NCBI GenBank assembly: GCA_030348875.1
Contig: JAUCEP010000002.1
Span: 1,381,001 to 1,445,000 of the forward strand
From: Ureibacillus composti
GTDB taxonomy: Bacteria; Bacillota; Bacilli; Bacillales_A; Planococcaceae
Length of the DNA: 64,000 nucleotides
Direction: 5' to 3'
Part shown: positions 18,275 through 25,699 of the stretch, piece by piece
Position numbering within the stretch: the first letter of the stretch is position 1
How the letters are laid out: each line of letters begins with the position of its first letter
Made by a program: the position numbers and the translations under genes
Notes under the pieces: generated by a model
The model's database searches: none
What the model was told of the DNA's origin: nothing
The model's input: the letters and a program-made list of their open reading frames with translations, nothing else

Positions 18275-18287
18275 TGATATGGTAAAA
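18275..18287 (+). promoter_or_regulatory. Extended -10 promoter motif of module 3 cargo
   Basis: TGATATGGTAAAA is identical to 14286-14298 in module 2 and lies 37 bases before the start codon of the nuclease gene. Confidence 0.5.
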
Positions 18288-18324
18288 GTATCTAATAACT
18301 AGTCCGAATTGGGAGGCAATTAGT

Positions 18325-19305
18325 ATGTACAATGTATCCAATGATAAGGCAGTAAAAATAGGTGCTACGACTTTTTCAGAGCTTAATTATAAGGAAAGCG
18401 ATATAGAGGAATTATTACGGAAGAATATCGATATGATATGTGACGAAGAAGAATCGATGCTGATTGTTGGTAAACAAGTACGAAACGCCCAGCATGGGAT
18501 CAGTGATCTTACCGCCGTTGATAATAAGGGGAATATTGTGTTGGTTGAGATTAAACGAGATCGCAAAGACATTGAAGGACGAAAGGAAGCTTTTGAATTT
18601 CAGGCCATTCGGTATGCGGCCAGCTATGCAACAATAGAGGAGCCAGAGGATTTAGTGAATAAAATATATGCCCCCTACACCGAGAAATATCGGAATGAAT
18701 TTGAAAGCGGCCCTTTAACGAGCGTAGAACTTGGGAATAGAAAGTTAATGGAATTTTTGCGGGAAAATGTAGCGGAAAGCAACTTTAATAAGAATCAAAA
18801 AATCATACTTGTGGCATCCGATTATGATGAGCAAACTTTATCGGCAGTTGCATGGTTAAATAGTAATAATGTTGATATTACCTGTTTTAAACTGATCCCT
18901 TACAAAATACAGGACGAAGTGTACATAAATATTGAAAAGGTTTTGCCAGTTAATGCTTACAGGGATTATTACGTCGATTTCATAGACAGTCCAATAAAAG
19001 GTGGCACACAGAAAAAAGGCTTTACACGGAGGACGCTGCCCAAAATTAATGCAATGCTGGAATGGGGCGTAGTTAAAGCCGGCGATATAATTGTTGCAAA
19101 AGGTCGAGATGATGAAGGCACTTTGTTGGCAAATGGTAATGTGGAAGTTAATGGCGAAGAAATCTCCATGCAAAAGTGGTTAAAGGAGCTCTTTGGCTGG
19201 TCTAGCATTCAGACCTATGTGTTTGCTGTTCATAAAGATACTGGTAAGACACTTTCTCAAATTCGCGAGGAGTATATGGAGAAAGAGCAGGATAAGGGTA
19301 TTTAA
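18325..19305 (+). CDS. PD-(D/E)XK nuclease (NucS/DUF91-like) with RAMA-like C-terminal domain, module 3 cargo
   Basis: This 326-residue protein has a nuclease core near residues 55-80: GISDLTAVD supplies the aspartate and NIVLVEIKRDRKD the E-x-K, as in NucS/DUF91 endonucleases. A helical middle section follows. Residues about 235-320 (INAMLEWGVVKAGDIIVAKG, ANGNVEVNGEEIS, LFGWSSIQTYVF) look like a RAMA-type domain, which is associated with restriction and modification systems. GGGAGG lies upstream of the ATG. It is the first cargo gene of module 3 and is followed after 31 bases by the HNH gene, so the pair may act together against foreign DNA. That role is inference. Confidence 0.7.
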   Translation: MYNVSNDKAVKIGATTFSELNYKESDIEELLRKNIDMICDEEESMLIVGKQVRNAQHGISDLTAVDNKGNIVLVEIKRDRKDIEGRKEAFEFQAIRYAASYATIEEPEDLVNKIYAPYTEKYRNEFESGPLTSVELGNRKLMEFLRENVAESNFNKNQKIILVASDYDEQTLSAVAWLNSNNVDITCFKLIPYKIQDEVYINIEKVLPVNAYRDYYVDFIDSPIKGGTQKKGFTRRTLPKINAMLEWGVVKAGDIIVAKGRDDEGTLLANGNVEVNGEEISMQKWLKELFGWSSIQTYVFAVHKDTGKTLSQIREEYMEKEQDKGI

Positions 19306-19336
19306 GGGTACATATATCATAAAAGGGGATATAAAT

Positions 19337-20266
19337 GTGGAAAAAAATGTTAGGTGTATATTTTGCTTGAAAGAAAATATAAAGGGTTCTGAAGAGCATA
19401 TTTTCCCTGATTCATTAGGGGGGTTACTTGTAATTTATGATGTTTGTAAAGATTGTAATGATAAGTTAGGTAGGAAAGTAGACTCTCACCTTGTCAATAA
19501 CGGCTTAATGCAATTTGCTAGGTTTACAAAGAAATTAAAAGGGAAAAAGGGCAAACTCCCTAATCCATTAGAAAAAGGGAAATACAAAAATGACCCAGAA
19601 ACTACATTGTATTATAGGTTTACTGAAGATGGGGAACCAGAGTCCCTTTATACGGTACCTAAAGTGAAGGTCGATGGTAATCAGTATGAAGTAGCAGTTG
19701 ACGGTAGCGAACCAGAACGACTAGTTGAAATTATAAATAAAATCCTTATAAGAAATGGAAAAGAGCCCAAATCTAGTGAAGAAATTTTATCAAATGCAAA
19801 ATATCAAAAAGTAGAACTTCCAACTATGCAAATAGATATGAATATTGATATTAGCAGTTATAGGAAAGCAATTATTAAAATCATTTATGAATTGGCATTT
19901 TACTGGCTTGGAGAAAAGTACTTAACAGATAACATGGGTAGAAAAATAAGGGAATATGTTCTGAGTGATAAAGATGAAGTTGAGGGTTTATATGGAATGG
20001 TAGATATGGTGGGGGAGAAAACAACCGGTTTATCATTTCTGGCAGATTCTGATTCACATATTGCAATTTTAAAAAGGGATGGTAATAAGATTTTTTGCTA
20101 TGTTAATATTTTTAATAATTTTGAAGGCGGCTTTGTTGTTACGGAACAAGCCGATTTGTATCCGGATGCGACTGATCGTTTTTTTACTAATGATGTTGTT
20201 AAAAAGGAGATACGGGAATGCAGCCTTATTGAAGAAATAGCGAGGAAAGGAAACGAAAAGATATAA
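19337..20266 (+). CDS. HNH endonuclease (HNH_5-like), module 3 cargo
   Basis: The 309-residue protein opens with a zinc-bound HNH module: CIFC (residues 7-10), GSEEHIFPDSLGG with the catalytic histidine near residue 21, and VCKDCNDKLG carrying the second cysteine pair. This is the HNH_5 pattern of stand-alone endonucleases. The rest of the chain is not recognised. GTG 19337 follows AAAAGGGGAT at a 6-base gap. A longer frame from 19193 overlaps the preceding gene and is rejected. It lies 31 bases after the nuclease gene and 22 bases before the next small gene, so the three look like one operon. Confidence 0.75.
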   Translation: MEKNVRCIFCLKENIKGSEEHIFPDSLGGLLVIYDVCKDCNDKLGRKVDSHLVNNGLMQFARFTKKLKGKKGKLPNPLEKGKYKNDPETTLYYRFTEDGEPESLYTVPKVKVDGNQYEVAVDGSEPERLVEIINKILIRNGKEPKSSEEILSNAKYQKVELPTMQIDMNIDISSYRKAIIKIIYELAFYWLGEKYLTDNMGRKIREYVLSDKDEVEGLYGMVDMVGEKTTGLSFLADSDSHIAILKRDGNKIFCYVNIFNNFEGGFVVTEQADLYPDATDRFFTNDVVKKEIRECSLIEEIARKGNEKI

Positions 20267-20288
20267 TTGATTGGGAGGTAGAAAAAAA

Positions 20289-20705
20289 TTGAAAATAGGA
20301 AATATAAACTTTAGTATTTTCAAACAAATATATACTAATAAACAAGCTAACAGTGTACCAGAAAAGCTACAAATAAATGAAAAAAAGTTAATAGATAGTA
20401 ATGATGGGGGCTTAGTGTACAGTTATTCATTAACACAAAAAAATAGAATTTTTAGTTTAACTCCTATACAACAAAAGAATTTTAATAATCTTATTTTAGA
20501 AGGGTTAACTGGAAATCAACAAGAGGAATTTAATAATATACTTCAAATAATTTACTCACCTGAATTTATGAAAAGACAATCTGAAGCTGGTGGATTGGCA
20601 AAAGCTGAAGAGGATGCTTGGGCTAAGTACATTGAGTTTATTGATAAAGTTTATGGAGAAAAATTAGAGGAGCTAAATGAAATTCTTAATAAGGTAGTAC
20701 TGTAG
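20289..20705 (+). CDS. Small cargo protein of module 3, unknown function
   Basis: This 138-residue, AT-rich gene is not recognised. TTG 20289 is preferred over the TTG at 20271 because GGGAGGT lies in between at a fitting distance. The protein is polar, without membrane segments, and its C-terminal half is predicted helical (KRQSEAGGLAKAEEDAWAKY). It begins 22 bases after the HNH gene and ends 25 bases before a cassette-end terminator. It could be a partner or inhibitor of the nucleases. Confidence 0.6.
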   Translation: MKIGNINFSIFKQIYTNKQANSVPEKLQINEKKLIDSNDGGLVYSYSLTQKNRIFSLTPIQQKNFNNLILEGLTGNQQEEFNNILQIIYSPEFMKRQSEAGGLAKAEEDAWAKYIEFIDKVYGEKLEELNEILNKVVL

Positions 20706-20730
20706 AATAACTAAATATATCAATAAATTA

Positions 20731-20764
20731 GCTCATCACATAATGGTGGGCTTTTTTATTTTGC
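20731..20764 (+). terminator. Cassette-end terminator of module 3 cargo
   Basis: GCTCATCA (20731-20738) pairs with TGGTGGGC (20744-20751) using G-U wobbles, followed by TTTTTT and ATTTTGC. GTGGGCTTTTTTATTTTGC (20746-20764) repeats 16812-16830 exactly. After TTTTGC the sequence diverges from the 36-bp junction motif. Confidence 0.7.
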
Positions 20765-21071
20765 TTTGTTTTATAAATACATCTAACACGCATACTATCT
20801 ATTCTTACAAAAACATCATTATATGAAGATAAAAAAGGTGAATTAGATACAATATATAGTGTTTTAGGTTAGATATAATTCTATATTTAGTTTTCTTATC
20901 TAACTAGTATCATGGGGTCCACATTGATAAAGAGAAATTTAAGAGAAGTTTTTTGTTAATCTGCACATAAAATCTCCACTCCCCAATTAAGTCATGGAAA
21001 ATGGAGATTCATTTGTCTGTAGTAAATTGTTAAAATTGTAATTTCTTGTTACAATTTCAGTTTGAAACTCA
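20765..21071. other. Non-coding right flank of the island
   Basis: About 300 AT-rich bases carry no supportable gene. Visible structures are an inverted repeat GTTAGATA (20868-20875) / TATCTAAC (20897-20904), and a weak hairpin AATCTCCA (20971) / TGGAGATT (21002). Either could belong to an element end or to the 3' end of the minus-strand gene that follows. Confidence 0.4.
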
Positions 21072-21764
21072 TCACTCAACTTCCAATCCAAGCAAAACAA
21101 AACAATGAGTTAATTGCATATATAGCCTTCTTAATTCTGAAGCGAGGACTTTTAATGCTTCTTGATCGGCTGGTTCGTTTTGGCACATTTCCATGAGACC
21201 GTCTATTTGTTTAAAATATTTTGCTACGTTTAACATCATGTCTGGTTGGATGTATTCCTCAAAGAACGTACTTTCCCATACGGTTTCTTTTAATAAGTTA
21301 TGTAATTCGAGTGTTGTCGGCGCAACTTCCGCGAGTCGAATCAGTTCGATTTTATCTTCCTCTTCTATGTCTTCCATAAGCTCGATCATTTCCATTCGGT
21401 CTTTTGTATTCATGTGAAGTTCATTTGCTGTCATGGACAGTACATAGTCATGTCGATAATCGGGGTTTGCTAATTTCAATGAACGGAATGTACTGTATCG
21501 TATTCCCCAGTAGTGATCATATAGCGATAATAGGTCATACAGTGGTTTAAAATCCTCATAAAAACACTGTCTTACCCTCAACAGACCTTCGTCAGGTTTT
21601 GCGACACTGAGTTCTGTTTCAAATACTTCACTATCAAAACCAGTTAGAACCTCTTCTGCATGAAAAGCTGCTCCAAAATTTTCGAATAAGAATGCTTCTA
21701 TAAACTCTGAAAAATGTGATTCTAACACGTAAGGTGGCTCATTTGTCTCGTAAAAAATACTCAT
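21072..21764 (-). CDS. Acidic protein of unknown function
   Basis: This 230-residue protein is not recognised. It is strongly acidic, with a run IELMEDIEEEDKIELI near residue 128, and largely helical. It has no signal peptide or membrane segment. A purine-rich GAGAGAAAAG segment lies just upstream of the ATG. It lies between the last cargo cassette and the right copy of the 17-bp direct repeat, so it may be the last gene of the island or the first of the backbone. Confidence 0.6.
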   Translation of the reverse strand: MSIFYETNEPPYVLESHFSEFIEAFLFENFGAAFHAEEVLTGFDSEVFETELSVAKPDEGLLRVRQCFYEDFKPLYDLLSLYDHYWGIRYSTFRSLKLANPDYRHDYVLSMTANELHMNTKDRMEMIELMEDIEEEDKIELIRLAEVAPTTLELHNLLKETVWESTFFEEYIQPDMMLNVAKYFKQIDGLMEMCQNEPADQEALKVLASELRRLYMQLTHCFVLLGLEVE

Positions 21765-21806
21765 TCTTTTCTCTCCTAATCTTTTAGTATTGTTTCTTAA
21801 TGACTA

Positions 21807-21823
21807 TATTAGGATGAAAATAA
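21807..21823. repeat. 17-bp direct repeat, right copy (candidate island end)
   Basis: TATTAGGATGAAAATAA matches 827-843 exactly and in the same orientation. Confidence 0.4.
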
Positions 21824-21884
21824 TAATTTAATATTATAATATTGTAAATTGTTTGTAAATTTGGCGGAAGTAGTATATTAAAAA

Positions 21885-21916
21885 AACAGCTTGAACCCTC
21901 AAAGATTCAAGCTGTT
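21885..21916 (-). terminator. Terminator of the MarR-MFS operon
   Basis: AACAGCTTGAA and TTCAAGCTGTT form an 11-bp perfect stem. On the minus strand it is followed by a run of T. It lies 25 bases beyond the MFS stop codon. Confidence 0.8.
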
Positions 21917-21940
21917 TCTCTTTTTATTAAAATCCTGTTT

Positions 21941-23152
21941 CTAAGCTAATTTCCGACGACGTGTTTCTTTTAAACCGTGAAGGAAGATATAGAGGACACC
22001 CGTTACCAGGATGACACCCGCCATGATGGCATACATATTTCCATAACCTGTATATGGTGTGATGTAGCCTAGTAAATATGGGGAAAGGCCAAGTCCTGCA
22101 TCATAGAAGATGAAGAATGTCGATGTGGCAAGGCCCATTCGTTCTGGCGCGGATTCTTTAATGGAAATGGCTTGTGTTGCGGATTGCATGTTCCCAAAGC
22201 TTAGTCCCATTATCGCACCTGCCACAAGAAGAAGCCAACCGCTGCCTGTTACACTTAACAGATACATACTAATGGCATATAAAATAAATGCTGGATACAT
22301 AATCATATTGGCACCTTTTCTATCCATTAACGGACCAGTGAACGGACGTGAAATGAGTGCCATGATCGAATATACAAGGAAGAAGAAACTTGCGGCTGTC
22401 ACAAGATTTAATTCTGTTGCGTAAAAGTTGATGTACGTTAATACACTTGAATACCCAAAGCCGAGAAGTAAAATAATAATTCCAATTGGCACTGCTTTTG
22501 GTTCGATAAAGTTTTTAATCGAGATGCGTGGTTTTTTCTCTGTTTGTTGGGCAAGTTCTTTCGTTGTGTTTTTGATTGCTGCAGGTACTTTTAAGATCAT
22601 ACTAATGACAAAGCTAATGATCCCTAAAATTAAACATAATACAAAGATTACAGGGAACGTTGTATGTTGTAGCATATAAAGGCCGACAAATGGTCCAAGC
22701 GCTGTTGCAAGCGTTGTACTCATACTATAATAACTAATTCCTTCTGCTTTACGTGGCGCTGGAATAATCTGTGCCACGATGGTACCAGCAGCTGTACTAG
22801 CCATCCCGTGCGTAATCCCGTGAACGAGACGCAGGATAATTAAAAAGCCGACACCAACATGTACGTTATAAAGGGCTGTCATTACAATAAATAAAACAGC
22901 ACCTAGTAATAACAATTGTTTGCGCCCAATTTTATCGATAATGCTACCGCAGATGAAGCGGCCAATGAGTGCACCGATGATGAATACACCACTGACAAGC
23001 CCCGATTGACTTATGGTTGCATCGTATTCATCAATTGCATATGTCGCAATCGTCACGACGAGTAAATAAAACACTAAGGTAAGAAGGAAGTTAATAAGGG
23101 ATACAAAAATAAAATCCTTCGTCCATAATTTTGTATTTTGCGTTTCTTGCAT
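21941..23152 (-). CDS. MFS drug/metabolite efflux transporter
   Basis: The 403-residue protein has about twelve hydrophobic membrane segments. It carries the major-facilitator loop signature after the second helix (GRFICGSIIDKIGRKQL) and an opening like that of the proton-driven drug exporters (TKDFIFVSLINFLLTLVFYL). The substrate cannot be read from the sequence. Its ATG shares one base with the TAA stop of the MarR gene upstream, so the pair is translationally coupled. MarR-MFS pairs usually export a toxic compound that also releases the repressor. Confidence 0.85.
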   Translation of the reverse strand: MQETQNTKLWTKDFIFVSLINFLLTLVFYLLVVTIATYAIDEYDATISQSGLVSGVFIIGALIGRFICGSIIDKIGRKQLLLLGAVLFIVMTALYNVHVGVGFLIILRLVHGITHGMASTAAGTIVAQIIPAPRKAEGISYYSMSTTLATALGPFVGLYMLQHTTFPVIFVLCLILGIISFVISMILKVPAAIKNTTKELAQQTEKKPRISIKNFIEPKAVPIGIIILLLGFGYSSVLTYINFYATELNLVTAASFFFLVYSIMALISRPFTGPLMDRKGANMIMYPAFILYAISMYLLSVTGSGWLLLVAGAIMGLSFGNMQSATQAISIKESAPERMGLATSTFFIFYDAGLGLSPYLLGYITPYTGYGNMYAIMAGVILVTGVLYIFLHGLKETRRRKLA

Positions 23153-23577
23153 TAATGATGCTCCTTTTCTTTCTTTAAATTCTCATGAACTTTCGGGAAA
23201 ATCCCGTAAGCGATATGACGTTCCTCTTCTGGAATATCCTCCATCAGACGAAATTCAAGCGCGGTGATATCTTTACGTACATCACGGTAAATGCTTTCGC
23301 CTAATTCCGTTAATTGAATATTTTTTTCCCGCTTATCCGTACTGCTGATCTGTTCAACGAAGCCATGTTCCATTAATTTCTGAACACGTCTTGTAATCGT
23401 TGGTTTTTCAACCTCGTAATGCGCGGCAATTTCAACCAATGTCGAAGCCCCATGATGTTTCAGATGATACATCACTTGCCATAGCGAATACGTGATCTCA
23501 TAATGACCCAACAACTCGTTCAACTTTGTAATGATTGGTCTATATAACGATAAAAACCGCTGTAAATAACCTTCCAA
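23152..23577 (-). CDS. MarR-family transcriptional regulator
   Basis: The 141-residue protein has the MarR winged helix: a helix-turn-helix at about residues 52-75 (STLVEIAAHYEVEKPTITRR) and the wing (VEQISSTDKREKNIQLTELG). It probably represses its own operon and the MFS exporter next to it. The start is TTG, with AAAGGAGG just upstream. Two 16-bp direct repeats overlapping the promoter (23597-23633) are likely operators. Confidence 0.88.
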   Translation of the reverse strand: MEGYLQRFLSLYRPIITKLNELLGHYEITYSLWQVMYHLKHHGASTLVEIAAHYEVEKPTITRRVQKLMEHGFVEQISSTDKREKNIQLTELGESIYRDVRKDITALEFRLMEDIPEEERHIAYGIFPKVHENLKKEKEHH

Positions 23578-23596
23578 CGAAACGCCTCCTTTTTAG

Positions 23597-23633
23597 TTAC
23601 CCTTGATAACTAATTGATTACCTTAGATAACTA
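23597..23633. promoter_or_regulatory. Tandem operator of the MarR operon
   Basis: TTACCCTTGATAACTA (23597-23612) and TTACCTTAGATAACTA (23618-23633) differ at two of 16 positions and are 21 bases apart, two helical turns. The second overlaps the -10 box of the minus-strand promoter. Confidence 0.6.
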
Positions 23634-23658
23634 TATACCTTTTTTTGAGAGATGGCAA
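23630..23658 (-). promoter_or_regulatory. Sigma-A promoter of the MarR-MFS operon
   Basis: On the minus strand, -35 TTGCCA (23658-23653) and -10 TATAGT (23635-23630) are separated by 17 bases. Confidence 0.65.
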
Positions 23659-23824
23659 TAGGCGGAGTGGAAAGTATGTGAGAAATGCAAGGGAAAAGTG
23701 CTGGGTTGTACTGAAGAATTTATAGGGTTAAGTAAAGTGACTCTTAGCAATTGATTCATCAGATGACCTAAAAGAGGTAGGGCATGTACACTCGGGATTT
23801 GTATAGTAGTAGGAAAGGGGAGGG

Positions 23825-23860
23825 TGCCTTAGCATTTTTACAAGTGCTAAGGCATTTTTT
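23825..23860 (+). terminator. Orphan rho-independent terminator
   Basis: TGCCTTAGCA (23825-23834) pairs perfectly with TGCTAAGGCA (23845-23854), followed by TTTTTT. No plus-strand gene lies upstream, so it may end a small RNA starting near 23740. A weak promoter-like pair TTGTAC/TAAGTA with 17-base spacing starts near 23707. Confidence 0.6.
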
Positions 23861-23905
23861 GAAAATGGCGCTGTTATTGTTAATTTCGTGTAGGTATGAG
23901 AATTT

Positions 23906-24113
23906 ATAAGGGAAGAATTTTCCGTTAATGCACGAAGCGGATGCATTTGAAGCTGAAATAAGGGAAGAATTTTCCGTTAATGCACGAAGCGGATGCATTT
24001 GAAGCTGAAATAAGGGAAGAATTTTCCGTTAATGCATGTAGTGGAAGCATTTGAAGCCGAAATAACGGAATATTTTTCCGCTAACTGCCCTAAATATGCC
24101 CTAAATCACTGGT
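23906..24113. repeat. Tandem 52-bp repeats carrying an AAGGGAA/TTCC palindrome
   Basis: Units begin at 23906, 23958, 24010 and 24062, an exact 52-base period. Units 1 and 2 are identical; units 3 and 4 diverge. Each begins with the imperfect palindrome AAGGGAAGAATTTTCCGTTA or a variant. Further copies of the palindrome lie at about 24124 and 24175, and in 49667-49860. There are no unique spacers, so this is not a CRISPR array. Confidence 0.8.
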
Positions 24114-24226
24114 TTTGGACAACATAAGGGAAAATTGTTCCGTTATTCTTAAGGAAATTTGAGTATTTTTCGATTTAAGGGAAATTTATTCCGTTAATTT
24201 ATCAAATACCCGAAAGTGAAGACTTT

Positions 24227-24604
24227 TTACAAAAACTCTTTTTCAATTTTCTCGTAATCAATCCGGTACCATTTGGTGTTGTCCAACAAGCTGTCGTTAG
24301 TGGATGAGGTGATAATGTAACCTTGCTTTTCTAGTTTTTGAATGACTCCTTCAATCGTTCTGAAAGACCAGAACGCGAATTGGATTTGCCAGGCAGTATA
24401 GGTTCTTCTCAACCATTTGTATCCGTCTTTTTCGAGCGTCGATTCCTCTAGTAATTCGTGCAGCTTATTTAAAAAAACGGCTTCGTTTACTCCTAATTTC
24501 ATTGCTATTGGGTCCTGTAAATAAGAAGCTTCACTATTTTTTAGTAATACATTATTTTCTAAGAATTCTAATGTGTTTATTAAATTAATGCTATTGGATT
24601 GCAT
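24227..24604 (-). CDS. Short winged-helix replication-initiator-like protein, paralogue 1
   Basis: This 125-residue protein is made almost entirely of one winged-helix domain: KLGVNEAVFLNKLHELLEES, then YKWLRRTYTAWQIQFAFWSF, then the recognition helix and wing (IEGVIQKLEKQGYII) and the closing motif TKWYRIDYEKIEKEFL. The same pattern forms the N-terminus of plasmid and phage replication initiator or replisome-organiser proteins in Firmicutes. It is the last of four tandem paralogues on the minus strand. A ribosome binding site (TAGGAGG) precedes the ATG. As it lacks other domains it may be a DNA-binding regulator. Confidence 0.6.
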   Translation of the reverse strand: MQSNSINLINTLEFLENNVLLKNSEASYLQDPIAMKLGVNEAVFLNKLHELLEESTLEKDGYKWLRRTYTAWQIQFAFWSFRTIEGVIQKLEKQGYIITSSTNDSLLDNTKWYRIDYEKIEKEFL

Positions 24605-24685
24605 GTTATTTCCTCCTAAGTTTGTGGGTATGATGGTCGTGATTTTATTTAAATGGAGAGATCATTGAGGCTCTCCCTACAGTAC

Positions 24686-25078
24686 TTACAATAACGCTTC
24701 TCCGACTTTATCGTAATCAATCCGGAACCACTTGGTGTTGTCCATCAAGAGGTCATTAAATTTAGATGTGGCGATGATGTAGCCTTGTTTTTCTAGTTTT
24801 TGAAAAGTGCGTTTGATCGCACTTTCGGTCCAGAAGGGGAAGTCCTCTTTCCAATTTGCATAGGTTTTACGAATCCATTTGTATCCATCAGCCTCGTCTG
24901 TCGATTTATTTAGTAGCAAATCGAGTTTATGTAGAACAATTGCCTCTCTTAACCCGATGCGCTTTGCTAATGAAGTCGAAAAGTGGTGGTAAGGATCTTC
25001 TTCAAATAACAAATTATCTTTTAAACATTCTAGTGAGTCTATTAGATTGATTTCGTTAGATAGTTGATTTGTGCTCAT
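24686..25078 (-). CDS. Short winged-helix replication-initiator-like protein, paralogue 2
   Basis: The 130-residue protein has the same single winged-helix architecture as its neighbours: RIGLREAIVLHKLDLLLNKS, YKWIRKTYANWKEDFPFWTE, a recognition helix (IKRTFQKLEKQGYIIATS) and the end motif TKWFRIDYDKVGEALL. It begins with MSTNQ, as does paralogue 3, showing recent duplication. About 80-90 bases separate it from each neighbour. Confidence 0.6.
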   Translation of the reverse strand: MSTNQLSNEINLIDSLECLKDNLLFEEDPYHHFSTSLAKRIGLREAIVLHKLDLLLNKSTDEADGYKWIRKTYANWKEDFPFWTESAIKRTFQKLEKQGYIIATSKFNDLLMDNTKWFRIDYDKVGEALL

Positions 25079-25170
25079 GTAATTGCCTCCCTGGCTTGTA
25101 TTTGGTTTAGCTGCTTAATAGAAAGGGGAGAGGTGATGGATGCTCTCCCTTTATGTTTTGGAAATACCTC

Positions 25171-25563
25171 TTAATAAAACTCTTCTTCGACTTTATCGTA
25201 ATTAATGCGGTACCATTTGGTGTTGTCGAACAAGACTTTGTTGTAATCGGTCGTTGCAATGATGAACCCTTCCTTTTCAAGTTTTAGAAGGATGCGTTTG
25301 AACATATCCTCAGACCACATAGGCAATACCTTTCTCCATTCTGCATATGTTTTACGAATCCATTTGTAACCTTCCACTTCAACTGTTGATTCATTTAACA
25401 AGAATTCTAGTTTCGTTAGAAGTATGGCCTCGTTAAGACCGATGCGTTCTGCTACTGAAGGGTAAAACGCCATGGCATTAGGATCTTTTATTAACAAGTT
25501 GAAATTCCATAATTCTTCTGGTGGAGCTAAAGTGATTGATTTTTTAGGTTGATTTGTACTCAT
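25171..25563 (-). CDS. Short winged-helix replication-initiator-like protein, paralogue 3
   Basis: The 130-residue protein shares the winged-helix core (RIGLNEAILLTKLEFLLNES, YKWIRKTYAEWRKVLPMWSE, FKRILLKLEKEGFIIATT) and the end motif TKWYRINYDKVEEEFY. The N-terminal 30 residues differ most among the copies. It probably shares a transcript with the flanking paralogues. Confidence 0.6.
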   Translation of the reverse strand: MSTNQPKKSITLAPPEELWNFNLLIKDPNAMAFYPSVAERIGLNEAILLTKLEFLLNESTVEVEGYKWIRKTYAEWRKVLPMWSEDMFKRILLKLEKEGFIIATTDYNKVLFDNTKWYRINYDKVEEEFY

Positions 25564-25699
25564 AATATTTCCTCCTTGGGTTGTGGTTGTTCAATTTTGA
25601 ACTTGTCTCTGCCCTTTATATATTGTTTAGCGGCAAAAAAAGAGACATGGTAGGTAAATTTTTTTTTTTAAAAGTTTTAGGTTTGTTCAATTTGCGTTA

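Noticed and set aside
19193-19336. N-terminal extension of the HNH gene
   Set aside because: It overlaps the preceding gene by over 100 bases; GTG 19337 has a good ribosome binding site and starts at the zinc motif.
23728-23998. Overlapping minus-strand frames with repeated MHPLRALTENSSLI
   Set aside because: They are read-through of the 52-bp DNA repeats; no ribosome binding site and no coding signature.
23906-24113. Possible CRISPR array
   Set aside because: Units repeat over their full 52 bases with no unique spacers of constant length, and no cas gene is in the window.
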